A program made the position numbers and the translations under genes. A model generated the notes under the pieces. It did no database searches. It had not been told where the DNA came from and saw nothing but the letters and a program-made list of their open reading frames with translations. 64,000 bases of DNA, from positions 1 to 64,000 of the forward strand of contig JAPLTX010000039.1 in the NCBI GenBank assembly GCA_026397915.1. The letters are read 5' to 3'. Within the stretch, counting starts at the first letter, position 1; each line of letters begins with the position of its first letter. Positions 52,054-63,470 of this stretch are shown here, in pieces. The stretch comes from Verrucomicrobiota bacterium. GTDB taxonomy: Bacteria; Verrucomicrobiota; Verrucomicrobiia; CAIQCK01.

Positions 52054-52158
52054 ATTGAACGCGCGAATGGACCGTGAACTGGCCTCGGCCGGCGGATGTG
52101 GTAATGTTGATTGTAATCTGTTGAGGCAAGAGGTGCCAGATACGAGCAGGAGACGAGA

Positions 52159-53268
52159 ATGAAAGGCGAAGTCATTTATCTTTACGCCTACGACATCGCA
52201 TACGAGGCGAACCTTGCCGAGATCGAGAAGAAGATGCTCGGGGCGGCGGAGCGTTTCCAGATCGGCCGGCTCAAGGACGCGCCACGGGAGTTTCCGGTTT
52301 ACCGGCCTCTTTCGGTCCAAATGGAGGAAGCGCAACTGGAAACCACCAACGGCCCGGTGACGGTCACCAGTTCCGTCAAGCTGTTCTCGCTCGGCGCCAT
52401 CTCGGTGAAGGTGCGGGTGCCGGTCACTTGCGAGCGCATTACAGATTTCCTTGCGTTCCGCAACCTGCGTTTCAAGGATGGCACGACGCTCGACGGCCGC
52501 GTGCAGGAGATCGCGCAACGGCTGTTTGATAACTGGAGGCCGCATCTCGACACGCCGGTCACCGCGCTGGAGGAGGCGGAGGTTTACACGATCTTTTGCC
52601 TCAACACGCCAGTGGTGGGCGTCAATGCCGGTGAGCCGATGGAGCGGTGGCTGCACCGCAACGAGCGCGAGGTGGCCGCGCTGCTCGGCGGCGAGGCGGA
52701 CCCGTCGCGGCTCAGTGAGCAGGAGGTGCAGGAGACGCTGAAGTATCAGTATTCCTACTACCAGAACGATCTGGCCGTGGTGGATTGGGACACGGCGTTG
52801 CTGGTGGACACGCCGGAAGGCTATCACGACACGCTTTATGTATTGGAGGTGGCCAACCTGCAACTGGAGGAGTTGAAGGTCTATGACGCAAAGCTCGACC
52901 AGGTGCTCGACAAGGCTTATGACGACGTGGAGGTGGTGGCACGGCCACACGCGTTCCGCGCCCGCCAGCGCGTGCTTGATGAGTTGCGCGAGATCAAGAT
53001 GGACCTCGCGAAGGTGGCCGACGAGTTGTCAAACATCACGAAGTTCTTCGGCGACTGGCATCTGGCGCGGATTTACATGGGTTGCGCGGCGCGCTTCCAT
53101 CTGTCGGAATGGGAGGGCAACGTGAACCAGAAACTGCGCGCGCTGGACGGCCTCTACACGATGTTGCAGCAGGACAGCACAAATCGCGTGATGTTGGTGC
53201 TGGAAATCTCTATAGTGGCGTTGTTCGTCATAGACCTGATCATCATCGTCGTGATGGGTGTGAAGTGA
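52159..53268 (+). CDS. C-terminally membrane-anchored protein, RMD1/DUF155-like architecture
   Basis: 369 residues. It has a large soluble region, a helical segment with ARQRVLDELREIKMDLAKVAD, then FFGDWHLARIYMGCAARFHL, and one C-terminal transmembrane helix (VLEISIVALFVIDLIIIVV). The layout resembles RMD1/DUF155 proteins, but I cannot confirm homology. AGGAG six bases before ATG 52159 fixes the start. It opens a likely two-gene unit with the MgtC-like gene 19 bases downstream. Topology suggests an inner-membrane protein with its bulk in the cytoplasm. Function unknown. Confidence 0.85.
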   Translation: MKGEVIYLYAYDIAYEANLAEIEKKMLGAAERFQIGRLKDAPREFPVYRPLSVQMEEAQLETTNGPVTVTSSVKLFSLGAISVKVRVPVTCERITDFLAFRNLRFKDGTTLDGRVQEIAQRLFDNWRPHLDTPVTALEEAEVYTIFCLNTPVVGVNAGEPMERWLHRNEREVAALLGGEADPSRLSEQEVQETLKYQYSYYQNDLAVVDWDTALLVDTPEGYHDTLYVLEVANLQLEELKVYDAKLDQVLDKAYDDVEVVARPHAFRARQRVLDELREIKMDLAKVADELSNITKFFGDWHLARIYMGCAARFHLSEWEGNVNQKLRALDGLYTMLQQDSTNRVMLVLEISIVALFVIDLIIIVVMGVK

Positions 53269-53287
53269 ACCACGGATGGAGTTGGCC

Positions 53288-54535
53288 ATGGAGTTGCAAA
53301 GAATCTTCTATCTGCTTGCCGTCGCGCTGGGATTGGGATTGCTGGTGGGCTTGCAGCGGGAACGGTCCGAGACGCGGCTGGCGGGGTTCCGCACGTTTCC
53401 GATCATCACCGTGTTCGGGACGGTCTGCGCGATGCTCGCCAGGGATTACGGCGGCTGGGTGATCGCGGCCGGGTTTCTCGCGCTCGCGGCGATGGTGTTT
53501 TCGGGCAACCTGGCCCGGATGAAGATGGGTGAGACCGATCCCGGCTTGACCACAGAGGTGTCCATTCTGTTGATGTTCGGCGTCGGTGCCTATTTGGTGA
53601 ACGGTCTCACACCCGTGGCAGTTGCTATCGGCGGCGGCGTGGCTGTGCTGCTTTATCTGAAGCCGCAGTTGCACGCGCTGGCGGCGAAGATCGGCGAGGC
53701 GGATTTCAAGGCCATCATGCAGTTCGTGCTGATCACGCTGGTCATTCTGCCGGTGCTGCCGAATCAGACTTACGGTCCCTACGCGGTGCTCAATCCTCAC
53801 CGCCTCTGGTTATTCGTTGTGTTCATCGTCGCTATCAGCCTCGCCGGCTATGTCGCCTACAAGTTCTTCAGTCGGAATGCTGGCGCGATGATCAGCGGCG
53901 TGCTCGGCGGGTTGATCTCCAGCACGGCGACAACGGTGAGCTACGCACGGCGCAGCCATGCGATTGTGAATAGCGAGAATCTCGCAGCGTTTGTCATCCT
54001 TGTTGCTTCGACGATTTTGTATTGTCGCGTGCTGGTGATTCTCGCTGCCATTGCACCGCTGTCGTTGAGTGTGGTGGCACCACCGCTTGGCGCGATGCTG
54101 GGCGCACTGGTCGTGCTCTGTGTCGGCCTGTGGTTCAAGGAACGCCACGACCCGGTGCAGATGCCCGAGCAGACCAACCCGACCGAATTGAAGCCGGCAA
54201 TCGTGTTTGGATTGCTCTTAGCGGTCGTGTTGCTCGCCACTGCTGCCGGCAAGGCGCACTTTGGCGAGGGTGGTCTCTACGTGGTGGCGGCGTTGTCGGG
54301 CTTCACTGATGTGGATGCGATTTCATTGTCCACCGCGCAAATGATCAAGGACAACCGCCTGGACGCCGACACCGGTTGGCGGCTGATCCTCCTGGCTTCG
54401 CTGTCGAACCTGATCTTCAAGGGCCTGACTGTGGCCGTGCTCGGCACGCGCAGGCTGCTGGCAAGGATCGCCGTCCTCTTCGCGGTGGTGTTTGCCGTCG
54501 GCATTTCGCTTCTGGTGTTTTGGCCGCGCTCGTGA
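53288..54535 (+). CDS. MgtC/SapB family membrane protein with DUF4010 domain
   Basis: 415 residues. The N-terminal MgtC-like region ([29 protein letters not shown]) is followed by a DUF4010-type polytopic region ([33 protein letters not shown]), in total about 11-12 predicted transmembrane helices. The family is linked to magnesium or phosphate homeostasis and virulence in other bacteria; transport activity is not established. ATG 53288 has GGAG (53278-53281) six bases upstream; the ATG at 53276 has none. Confidence 0.92.
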   Translation: MELQRIFYLLAVALGLGLLVGLQRERSETRLAGFRTFPIITVFGTVCAMLARDYGGWVIAAGFLALAAMVFSGNLARMKMGETDPGLTTEVSILLMFGVGAYLVNGLTPVAVAIGGGVAVLLYLKPQLHALAAKIGEADFKAIMQFVLITLVILPVLPNQTYGPYAVLNPHRLWLFVVFIVAISLAGYVAYKFFSRNAGAMISGVLGGLISSTATTVSYARRSHAIVNSENLAAFVILVASTILYCRVLVILAAIAPLSLSVVAPPLGAMLGALVVLCVGLWFKERHDPVQMPEQTNPTELKPAIVFGLLLAVVLLATAAGKAHFGEGGLYVVAALSGFTDVDAISLSTAQMIKDNRLDADTGWRLILLASLSNLIFKGLTVAVLGTRRLLARIAVLFAVVFAVGISLLVFWPRS

Positions 54536-54597
54536 AGGCGGTGGAAATCCGGAGCGACTGGCGGTAAGCTGACTCCACATTCACGGAGGAAACAACG

Positions 54598-55740
54598 ATG
54601 CAGAACTTTGTTTATAAGAACCCAACTGAGATTTTGTTCGGGCGGGGCATGATAGCGAAAATCGCCACGCGCGTGCCGTCGAGCGCGCCGGTGCTGTTTC
54701 TTTATGGTGGCGGCTCCATCAAACGCAACGGTGTCTATGACCAAGTGAAAAGCGCATTGAAGAAACATCGGGTCGTGGAGTTTGCTGGCATCGAGGCTAA
54801 TCCGCTTTACGAGACCTGTCTCAGGGCTGTGGACGTGGTGAAACGCGAGCATATCAACTTTATCCTCGCCGTGGGCGGCGGGTCGGTGTTGGACGCGGGC
54901 AAGTTCATCGCTGCAGCGACATGCTTCACCGGCGCGGACCCTTGGGACATCCTTCGCAGTGGCGGCGACGGCGTCAAAGCTGCGCTGCCCGTCGGCACCG
55001 TATTGACGCTGCCTGCCACCGGTTCCGAGGCCAACGGCAACTCCGTTATCTCGCGCCGGACGACGCAGGAGAAACTACCTTTCACTTCCAACCATTCGTT
55101 CCCGGTCTTCTCGGTGCTCGACCCGGAGACGACCTTCACGCTGCCGCAAAAACAAGTGCGCAACGGCGTCGTGGACGCGTTCGCGCATGTGATGGAGCAA
55201 TATATGACCTACCCGGCCGATGCGCCGTTGCAGGATCGGTTGGCGGAGTCCGTGCTCCAGACGCTCGTCGAGGTTGGGCCGATGACGCTGGCGGAGCCGC
55301 GTAACTACGAGGCGCGGGCATCTTTCATGTGGAGCGCGACGCTGGCGCTGAACACGCTCATCAGTTGTGGTGTGCCGCAGGATTGGGCCACGCACATGAT
55401 CGGCCACGAGATGACGGCGTTCTACGGCTTGGACCACGCCGAGACGCTGGCCATCGTCATGCTGGGCGTCTGGCAGCACAAGCTGGCGCAGAAGAACGCG
55501 AAGTTGGAACAGTATGGCCGGCGCGTCTGGAACGTGACGTCTGCCGAGGCGGCCATCGCGAAAACAGAAGCATTCTTCAACTCCATCGGCATGCTAACGT
55601 GTCTGGGCGCTTACAAGATTTCCGCCGAGGACGCCGCAGCGAAAGTCAGTGCGAGGTTTGCGGAGCGCAAGGTAGTCTTTGGCGAGCACGGTGACATCGG
55701 TCCCGACGCTGCGGCGGCGATCCTGCGTCTGCGCGCGTAA
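54598..55740 (+). CDS. Iron-containing alcohol dehydrogenase (YqhD/BdhA-like)
   Basis: 380 residues. The N-terminal dinucleotide domain carries VGGGSVLDAGKF (NAD(P) phosphate loop) and LTLPATGSEANGNSVIS. The C-terminal metal-binding domain carries VVDAFAHVMEQY and GHEMTAFYGLDHAETLAI, supplying the Asp and three His ligands of the type III family. The N-terminus FVYKNPTEILFGRG is the YqhD/butanol-dehydrogenase type, which usually prefers NADPH and reduces short aldehydes. GGAGG eight bases before ATG 54598 sets the start. It is convergent with the M23 peptidase 15 bases away. Confidence 0.96.
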   Translation: MQNFVYKNPTEILFGRGMIAKIATRVPSSAPVLFLYGGGSIKRNGVYDQVKSALKKHRVVEFAGIEANPLYETCLRAVDVVKREHINFILAVGGGSVLDAGKFIAAATCFTGADPWDILRSGGDGVKAALPVGTVLTLPATGSEANGNSVISRRTTQEKLPFTSNHSFPVFSVLDPETTFTLPQKQVRNGVVDAFAHVMEQYMTYPADAPLQDRLAESVLQTLVEVGPMTLAEPRNYEARASFMWSATLALNTLISCGVPQDWATHMIGHEMTAFYGLDHAETLAIVMLGVWQHKLAQKNAKLEQYGRRVWNVTSAEAAIAKTEAFFNSIGMLTCLGAYKISAEDAAAKVSARFAERKVVFGEHGDIGPDAAAAILRLRA

Positions 55741-55755
55741 GGCGGCGCGGTGCCT

Positions 55756-56778
55756 TTACTTCACCGGTTTCGGCGCGGTGGCTTCGACAGGTTGTTGTGC
55801 AACACTGTCGCCGCGGATCGGGGAGTAATCCCTCTCAATGCGTGCCTTCAGGTCGCGGGTGACGCGGATGTTTTGGAAGTAGGGCTCGAAACCAAACGCA
55901 TCCGGCATTGCGGGGAGATTTTGCAAATGGAAGTGCACGTGCGGCTCGCCGGAGTTGCCGCTGTTACCGCACTTGCCGATCGGTTGGCCGGTTTTCACGG
56001 CGTCGCCGACCTTCACGCTGAGTGACCCGGGTATCATCTGCGCGAGCACGCTGTATTCGCTCTCGCTGTGTTTGATCATGACGCAGTTGCCGCCGGCGTG
56101 GAAGCCGCTCGCCGAGCCGGGTTTGTTGTCGGGCACGCCGTCAATCACCATTACGACCGTGCCGTCGGCGGGCGCGAGGACTTCCATGCCGTAGGCGTAA
56201 TAGTCCCCGTTGTCCTTGCCGTCGTCAGTGTAGGTATTGCCTTTCGCATCGCGGATTGAGAAGTCCAGCGCGTGGCGCTGGGTGCGCGAGTTGGCGTGGT
56301 GATTTAACGCCGCCGTCGCGCCGCCCTCGACCACATACCATTCCTTGTCGAACGGCAGCCGCATCAGTGTCTTATTGCGCTCTGGCAGCGCGATGAGCGG
56401 GCCGAGCGGCGTGATGTTGAGGGTGGCGATCAAACCTTTGCGGTCGAGTGTCAATGCGATGTTCCAGTCGCCGCGTTCGGCTTCCACCTGCACGCCGGCG
56501 CCGTAGTTGTTGACGACCGAGTCCTTGACTCGGACCAATTTGCCGCGCTGGGCGATGATGTTGCGGAAATACGGCCGCGCCTTTGCTTCTGGAAACGCGC
56601 CGCGCAATGTCGAGGCAAGCATCTGGTGAATCCTGTCCTGATCGTCAGCGTTGATGTAGCGGATCAGCTTTCTCGCGACAACGACGTAATCATTGTCTGT
56701 TGTCGTTGCTGCCATTGCTGCTGTCGCGCCGAGCAGCAACGTGAGCCAGAGTTGAGCCTTCAGGCATCGCCGGATCAT
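55756..56778 (-). CDS. Exported M23-family (LytM/Gly-Gly) peptidase
   Basis: 340 residues. A signal peptide (LWLTLLLGATAAMA), an N-terminal NTF2-like region (about 25-140) and an M23 metallopeptidase domain (about 160-310). Zinc ligands are visible: H and D in RHALDF, and HVHFH in GNSGEPHVHFHLQN. It should cleave peptidoglycan cross-links or other peptides in the periplasm. GAGGA precedes ATG 56778 by five bases. It follows the Gfo/Idh gene by seven bases and is probably co-transcribed with it. Confidence 0.94.
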   Translation of the reverse strand: MIRRCLKAQLWLTLLLGATAAMAATTTDNDYVVVARKLIRYINADDQDRIHQMLASTLRGAFPEAKARPYFRNIIAQRGKLVRVKDSVVNNYGAGVQVEAERGDWNIALTLDRKGLIATLNITPLGPLIALPERNKTLMRLPFDKEWYVVEGGATAALNHHANSRTQRHALDFSIRDAKGNTYTDDGKDNGDYYAYGMEVLAPADGTVVMVIDGVPDNKPGSASGFHAGGNCVMIKHSESEYSVLAQMIPGSLSVKVGDAVKTGQPIGKCGNSGNSGEPHVHFHLQNLPAMPDAFGFEPYFQNIRVTRDLKARIERDYSPIRGDSVAQQPVEATAPKPVK

Positions 56779-56785
56779 GACGTCC

Positions 56786-57775
56786 TCAGTTCCCGCCGTT
56801 CTTCTTCAACACGTCGCTGATACTCACCGGCTGGCCGCCAAGCTTCTTGCTTTCGTCGGAGGCTGTCATGAACGCGAGAATCTCGATTGTCTCGCGCTCC
56901 GGAACGGGCGACACGCCGGTTTGGAAGAACTTGATCACTTCGACCAACAATGGCGCGTAGCCATCGTAAGCACCTACCTCAGCCTCACCTTTCTCGCCTT
57001 TGACAACGCCGCCGTAGGGTTTGCTGCCTTTGGTCTTTGCGCCTTCGCGGAAAATGCCTGTCCGTTCGCCACTCCACGTGCCGGTTACTTCAATTCGGCC
57101 GTCTTCAGTCGTGCCGCGTTTGACCGTCTCACAGCCCGCGCCCATCACTGTAAACAGCGACTCGACACCGTGGATGCCATACCAGAACAGCTCCGGATGA
57201 TGCGGCTCCAGGCTGACGGGGCTGGACGTCCACGCGCTGAGCACCTTGCCGACGGAGCCGTTGCGAACGGCCTGAGTGGTCTTGCCGAACCGCAGCGATG
57301 AGGCGCTGAACACCGGCACCTTGTTCTTCTTCGCCAGCCGGAAGATCTCCAGCGCGTCGCGCAACGAGCCGGCCATCGGCTTGTCTATGAACAGCGGTTT
57401 GCCGGCCTTGATGACGGGGCGCGCTTGCTTCAGGTGCGGCCGTCCGTCCACGCTCTCCAGCATCACTGCGTCCACGTTCTTGCACATCTCCTCGATGGAG
57501 TCGTAAATCTTAACGCCGAAATCCTTCTTCAACTGCTCGGTGTATTTGTCCACGCGTGACCAACTCGACTCGATGTCCTTGCTGCCGCCCTTGAACGCCG
57601 CGACAATTTTGGCGCCAGCAACATGGTTCTTGTCCTTCGGGTCGTTCAGTGTTTTTGTGAACGCGATGACGTGCGAGGTATCCAACCCGATTAAGCCGAT
57701 GCGAAGGTCGGCGCTAAAGCAGATGGCGGTGGTGAGGATAAGGGTCGTGGTGAGCAGTGAAGTTATGGTTTTCAT
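56786..57775 (-). CDS. Exported Gfo/Idh/MocA-family oxidoreductase
   Basis: 329 residues. A Sec-type signal peptide (MKTITSLLTTTLILTTAICFS) is followed by the Rossmann strand LRIGLIGLDTSHVIAF, the family motif IDKPMAGSLRDALEI (EKP-like) and a C-terminal alpha/beta domain. The glycine loop is GLIGLDTSH, lacking the usual GxGxxG, so dinucleotide binding is uncertain. The start at 57775 is used because the upstream extension to 57970 overlaps the divergent gene. It diverges from the next gene with only 31 bases between starts. Such proteins act in sugar catabolism in this phylum; the substrate is unknown. Confidence 0.9.
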   Translation of the reverse strand: MKTITSLLTTTLILTTAICFSADLRIGLIGLDTSHVIAFTKTLNDPKDKNHVAGAKIVAAFKGGSKDIESSWSRVDKYTEQLKKDFGVKIYDSIEEMCKNVDAVMLESVDGRPHLKQARPVIKAGKPLFIDKPMAGSLRDALEIFRLAKKNKVPVFSASSLRFGKTTQAVRNGSVGKVLSAWTSSPVSLEPHHPELFWYGIHGVESLFTVMGAGCETVKRGTTEDGRIEVTGTWSGERTGIFREGAKTKGSKPYGGVVKGEKGEAEVGAYDGYAPLLVEVIKFFQTGVSPVPERETIEILAFMTASDESKKLGGQPVSISDVLKKNGGN

Positions 57776-57806
57776 AATATAAAGTCTTGGGTAGGATGAT
57801 ACCGCT

Positions 57807-59120
57807 ATGAACCAATCAATCAATCGTAGAGTTTTCCTCCAACAGTCCGCCTCCATCGGAGCCGGCCTTGCCGCCTGGCGCTCCGTGTTGCCAGCGACCG
57901 CCGCCGCCGCGAACTCCAAACTCGTCGTCGCCGTCATGGGCTGCAACAGCCGCGGTGGGGCGCACATCAAGGCGTTGCTCGGCTTGCCGAACGTCGAGAT
58001 CGGTTACATTTGCGACGTGGATTCGCGCGCCCTTGCAAAAGGCGTCAAAGCCGTGGCCGCCAAGACGGGCAAGGAGCCGAAGGGCGAAAAGGACATTCGC
58101 CGCGTCCTCGAAGATAAATCCGTGGACGCCATCACCATTGCGACGCCAAACCATTGGCACGCGATCGCCACCATTCTCGCCTGCAAGGCCGGCAAACACG
58201 TCTATGTCGAGAAACCCGGCAGCCACGACCCCTTCGAGTCCGAGACGATGGTCGCCGCTGCCCGCAAATACAAACGCGTCGTCCAGATGGGCAATCAACG
58301 TCGCAGCATGTCTGGCGTCATCGAAGCCATCGGGAAGATCAAGAGCGGCGCGATCGGCAAGGTGTTGACGGCGCGCAGTTGGTATACGCGTCTCCGTCCC
58401 ACCATTGGCGTTGGCAAACCCGCGCCCGTGCCGGAGTGGCTTGATTACGAACTTTGGCAAGGCGCGGCCCCTGACCGGCCATACAAAGACAACCTCATTC
58501 ACTACAACTGGCATTTCTTCTGGCACTGGGGCAACGGCGAACTCGGCAACAACGCCATCCACTATCTCGATGTCTGTCGTTGGGGTCTCGGCGTGGACAT
58601 TCCGCGGCGCGTCACGTGGGGCGGTGGCCGCTACCTTTGCAAGGACGACCAGGAAACGCCCGACACCGGTATCGCGGCGTTTGATTTTGGCGACAAGTTT
58701 GTCACATGGGAACAAAGTTGCTCACACGACCGCAAAGCTGAGACGCAGTCCAGCATCACGTTCTACGGTGATGAAGGAACCATCATGATCATGGGCACCG
58801 GCTATAAACTCTTCGACAAGAAAGGCAAGGAAGTCACCGGCCAGAAGACCAGTGGCGAGGGCGACACCGTGCGCGGCGCAGGCGGCGAGGACGAACACTT
58901 CGCCAACTTCGTGGATTGCGTTCGCACCGGCAAACGTCCCAACTCCGAGATTGGCGAATGCCAGAAGAGCACGATGCTTTGCCACTACGCCAACATCGCC
59001 GCTCGCACCGGCCACACCATCAGCGTGGACCAGAAGACCGGCAAGATCGTCGGCGATCCAAAGGCGATGGCCCTCTGGCGCCGGCCTGAATATCGCAAAG
59101 GTTGGGAGCCGAAAGTCTAG
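57807..59120 (+). CDS. Tat-exported Gfo/Idh/MocA-family oxidoreductase
   Basis: 437 residues. The twin-arginine signal NRRVFLQQSASIGAGLAAW predicts folded, cofactor-loaded export. The Rossmann domain (VVAVMGCNSRGGAHIKALL), the EKP motif (HVYVEKPGSHD) and the C-terminal domain with HYNWHFFWHWGNGELGNNAIHY are typical of the glycosidase-like or dehydrogenase members abundant in PVC bacteria. AGGA lies about ten bases before ATG 57807. It precedes the sulfatase on the same strand, fitting a polysaccharide-degradation locus. Confidence 0.95.
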   Translation: MNQSINRRVFLQQSASIGAGLAAWRSVLPATAAAANSKLVVAVMGCNSRGGAHIKALLGLPNVEIGYICDVDSRALAKGVKAVAAKTGKEPKGEKDIRRVLEDKSVDAITIATPNHWHAIATILACKAGKHVYVEKPGSHDPFESETMVAAARKYKRVVQMGNQRRSMSGVIEAIGKIKSGAIGKVLTARSWYTRLRPTIGVGKPAPVPEWLDYELWQGAAPDRPYKDNLIHYNWHFFWHWGNGELGNNAIHYLDVCRWGLGVDIPRRVTWGGGRYLCKDDQETPDTGIAAFDFGDKFVTWEQSCSHDRKAETQSSITFYGDEGTIMIMGTGYKLFDKKGKEVTGQKTSGEGDTVRGAGGEDEHFANFVDCVRTGKRPNSEIGECQKSTMLCHYANIAARTGHTISVDQKTGKIVGDPKAMALWRRPEYRKGWEPKV

Positions 59121-59243
59121 CGCGGAAAAATTCTCGCTGATCACGCTGAGAACGAGACAGCAGAAAGGCTGTGGCTTTCTTCGTGTCTTCTGGCGCGTTT
59201 GGTGGAAGATCGGGGTTATGATGTTTGAACGAGCCAGCGAAAC

Positions 59244-60800
59244 ATGAAACAACTGCTTGCCTTCATTATCGCGGCTGGCTGCGTGCTGGCCGGGGCCGCT
59301 GAGTCCAAGCGGCCCAACATCGTCTTCATCTTTTCCGACGACCATGCCTATCAAGCCATCAGCGCCTACAACGATCCGCGCCAGCTCATCCAGACGCCGA
59401 ACCTCGATCGGATTGCGCGCGAGGGCATGCGGTTCGACCGTTGCCTCGTGCCCAACTCGATTTGCGGGCCGAGCCGCGCGACGGTGATGACTGGCAAATA
59501 CAGCCACGCGAACCGCTTTTACAACAACGGCAATAGCCGCTTCGACGGCTCGCAGACCACGATGCCAAAGCTGTTGCAGTCCGCCGGCTACCAGACCGCC
59601 ATCGTTGGCAAGTGGCACCTCGTCAGCGACCCGACGGGTTTCGATTATTGGGAGATCCTTCCCGGCCAGGGCGTCTATTACAACCCGCCGATGATCCGCA
59701 ACGGCGAACGCGTCAAGCACGACGGCTACGTCACCGAGAACATCACCGATCTCTCGATTGAGTGGCTCAAGAAGCGCGACAAGTCCAAGCCGTTCCTGCT
59801 TATGTGCCACAACAAGGCGCCGCATCGCGAGTGGGAGCCGAACCTGAAGGACCTTGGCCACGACGGCGACCGCAAGTATGCCGAGCCTGAGACCCTGTTC
59901 GACGACTACGCGGGCCGCGGCAAAGCCGAGCACGAACAGGACATGACCATCGAGAAGACGATGACGGAAAGAGACCTCAAGCTCGTCACGCCGGGACAGC
60001 TCACGCCGGAGCAACTCAAGGTTTGGAACCAATACTACGAGTCGCGCAACGAGGCGTTCCGCAAAGCAAATCCGCAGTGCAGGGATCTCGTCCGCTGGAA
60101 ATACAACCGCTACATGCACGACTACCTCGGCTGCATCAAGAGCGTGGACGAGAACGCCGGCCGGCTGCTGAAGTTCCTCGATGACGCGGGCCTCGCCGAG
60201 AACACCATCGTCGTTTATTCTTCTGATCAAGGCTTCTATCTTGGTGAGCACGGCTGGTTCGACAAGCGCTGGATCTTCGAGGAATCGCTCCGCTCGCCGT
60301 TGCTGGTGCGCTGGCCCGGCGTTACCACGCCCGGCAGCGTCAACAAGGACTTGGTCTCGAACCTCGACTTCGCTGAGACGTTCCTGGAAGCGGCGGGCGC
60401 CCCAATTCCCGCCGAGATGCAGGGCCGCAGCTTCGTGCCACTGCTGAAAGGCCAGACGCCGGGCGATTGGCGGAAGAGTTTCTACTACCACTACTACGAG
60501 CACCCTGCCGTTCACAGCGTTGCGCGCCACTATGGTGTCGTCACCAACCGCTACAAACTCGTCCGCTTCTATGAGCCGGCGTTCAACTACTGGGAGCTCT
60601 TCGACCTTCAAAAAGACCCGCGCGAGCTGCGCAGCGTCTATGGCCAGCCCGACTACGCTGACGTGCAGAAACAGCTTGAAACCGAACTCACCCGTCTGCG
60701 CAGTGAACTCAAGGTTCCCGACCCCGACCCGGAGGAAACGATCATCAAGCGCGGTGCTGGCAAGGGTGGTAAGGCTCGGGGGAAGAAGAAGGGGGGATAG
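59244..60800 (+). CDS. Type I (formylglycine-dependent) sulfatase
   Basis: 518 residues. A signal peptide ([15 protein letters not shown]) is followed by [17 protein letters not shown] (Ca2+-binding Asp pair). The sulfatase signature [16 protein letters not shown] has C74 as the residue converted to formylglycine (CxPSR type). GKWHL and the C-terminal [13 protein letters not shown] complete the active site. It hydrolyses sulfate esters, probably of an algal or host polysaccharide. A Lys/Gly-rich basic tail ends the protein. The formylglycine-generating enzyme is not in the window. It lies between two Tat Gfo/Idh genes. Confidence 0.96.
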   Translation: MKQLLAFIIAAGCVLAGAAESKRPNIVFIFSDDHAYQAISAYNDPRQLIQTPNLDRIAREGMRFDRCLVPNSICGPSRATVMTGKYSHANRFYNNGNSRFDGSQTTMPKLLQSAGYQTAIVGKWHLVSDPTGFDYWEILPGQGVYYNPPMIRNGERVKHDGYVTENITDLSIEWLKKRDKSKPFLLMCHNKAPHREWEPNLKDLGHDGDRKYAEPETLFDDYAGRGKAEHEQDMTIEKTMTERDLKLVTPGQLTPEQLKVWNQYYESRNEAFRKANPQCRDLVRWKYNRYMHDYLGCIKSVDENAGRLLKFLDDAGLAENTIVVYSSDQGFYLGEHGWFDKRWIFEESLRSPLLVRWPGVTTPGSVNKDLVSNLDFAETFLEAAGAPIPAEMQGRSFVPLLKGQTPGDWRKSFYYHYYEHPAVHSVARHYGVVTNRYKLVRFYEPAFNYWELFDLQKDPRELRSVYGQPDYADVQKQLETELTRLRSELKVPDPDPEETIIKRGAGKGGKARGKKKGG

Positions 60801-60907
60801 GATGGATATTCCTGCCGCGTGCTTCGCATCTCTACGGTGAGTAGTTTGTCCCGCTTGCGCCGCGGAATCTGCTTGTCACCGCAGCCCGACCGGCGTAGAG
60901 AGGCGCC

Positions 60908-62278
<1,371 letters not shown>

Positions 62279-62295
62279 AATCTCTTTCCCATTCC

Positions 62296-62532
62296 ATGAG
62301 TTCTCGGGATCGTCTTATAGCGGAGGTTCCAGTGGATTCCCGCAACCAAGGGATATGCTGGCTGGTTCTGGAGGAAGACCGCAAGGATACGGGTGGATGG
62401 TTCCTATACATGCACCGTAGCCTTGACGAACCATCAGAGTTTGATAGCTGGCATCTCACGCGCGACGAAGCCCAGCACGAAGCGACAATAAGATGGGGAG
62501 TAAAAACAGAAGATTGGAAACTGGATAGCTAG
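62296..62532 (+). CDS. Small hypothetical protein
   Basis: 78 residues, starting 18 bases after the Gfo/Idh stop codon. It is compact with many aromatic residues (GGWFLYMHRSLDEPSEFDSW, IRWGVKTEDWKL) and looks like a small beta-alpha domain. No signal peptide or known motif is seen. The longer frame beginning at 62083 lies inside the previous gene and is not real. No clear ribosome binding site, so translation may be coupled to the upstream gene. Confidence 0.7.
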   Translation: MSSRDRLIAEVPVDSRNQGICWLVLEEDRKDTGGWFLYMHRSLDEPSEFDSWHLTRDEAQHEATIRWGVKTEDWKLDS

Positions 62533-62544
62533 AAAGATTCCTGC

Positions 62545-63465
62545 TTATAGAGCGGCTCGCCACTTCAGTTCCACCGTCTGCCCGTGCTGAGCGTGGGCGC
62601 GGTCAATGCAGTTGAGTTGGAGCCGCGCGCCGTCGGGCTTTAGCGTCGCGAGCACCCAGCCGGATGGCACGCCTTTGCCAAACACGTAGGCGGTTGCCGG
62701 CAGGTTGATGAAGTAGATGCCGCTGTCGTGGCGCGCGACCTTCCAGACGTGGGTGTGGCCGAAGACGTAGGCCTTCACCTGCTTGCGCGGCAGGATCACT
62801 TCCAGCAGTCGTGCTGTGTCGAGCAGACCGCTTGGTTTCGGACGCGAGCAATCGTCGGGGTTATGGTGCGCGGCGATGATCGCCGGCTTGTCGGCGTTGG
62901 CGTCGAGCGTCTGGGCGAGCCACGCAAGTTGGGTCTCGCCGAGCACACCGGGTGTGGAGTTGGTCTGGTCGAGCGAATCGAGCAGAAACCAGTTTGCCAA
63001 CGGCGCGTGGACCAAGGCAATGCACCGGTCGGCGCTTGGCCGCCTTGTGGCCTTCGCCTCGGTAAATGCCGCGCGCAGATGGTTGCGATCGTCGTGATTG
63101 CCGGGCACAAGGTAGAGCGGAATCTGGGCGGCGCGGATCGGTTGCGCCAGTCCAGCAAAGGCGGCGTAGTCGCCTCTTTCACCTTTGAGAAACGCGCAAT
63201 CGCCGGTGATGAGCGCCGCGCCGGGCCGCTGCGGCAGCGCGACGACCTCGCGCACGACCGTCTCAAAGTGCTCGGCCAGATTCACCTCGCGCGCGATCTT
63301 CGCACGGTCGGCGGCGATGTGCGTGTCGGAGAGCAGCGCCCAGGTGTTCAGGTCGGCTGGTTTGTCCTCGGCCCAGAGCTGGCGCGGGAGCAGCAGGCTC
63401 ACGCCAGCGGCGAGCGAGCCTCTTAGGAACTGCCGACGCGTGATCGGCGGAATGTAGATGGGCAT
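62545..63465 (-). CDS. Tat-exported calcineurin-like metallophosphoesterase
   Basis: 306 residues. The Tat signal TRRQFLRGSLAAGVSLLL is followed by the five metallophosphoesterase motifs in order: LLSDTHI, ITGDCAF, VPGNHDD, AAHHN and FGHTH. All metal ligands are present, so it should be an active periplasmic phosphoesterase (phosphodiesterase or phosphatase; substrate not predictable). It starts six bases after the stop of the minus-strand ceramidase-like gene, so the two probably form an operon. Confidence 0.95.
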   Translation of the reverse strand: MPIYIPPITRRQFLRGSLAAGVSLLLPRQLWAEDKPADLNTWALLSDTHIAADRAKIAREVNLAEHFETVVREVVALPQRPGAALITGDCAFLKGERGDYAAFAGLAQPIRAAQIPLYLVPGNHDDRNHLRAAFTEAKATRRPSADRCIALVHAPLANWFLLDSLDQTNSTPGVLGETQLAWLAQTLDANADKPAIIAAHHNPDDCSRPKPSGLLDTARLLEVILPRKQVKAYVFGHTHVWKVARHDSGIYFINLPATAYVFGKGVPSGWVLATLKPDGARLQLNCIDRAHAQHGQTVELKWRAAL

Positions 63466-63470
63466 GGGAT

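Noticed and set aside
59121-59243. Possible intrinsic terminator (AGAAAG/CTTTCT hairpin)
   Set aside because: The stem has six pairs and no run of T follows, so it was not called.
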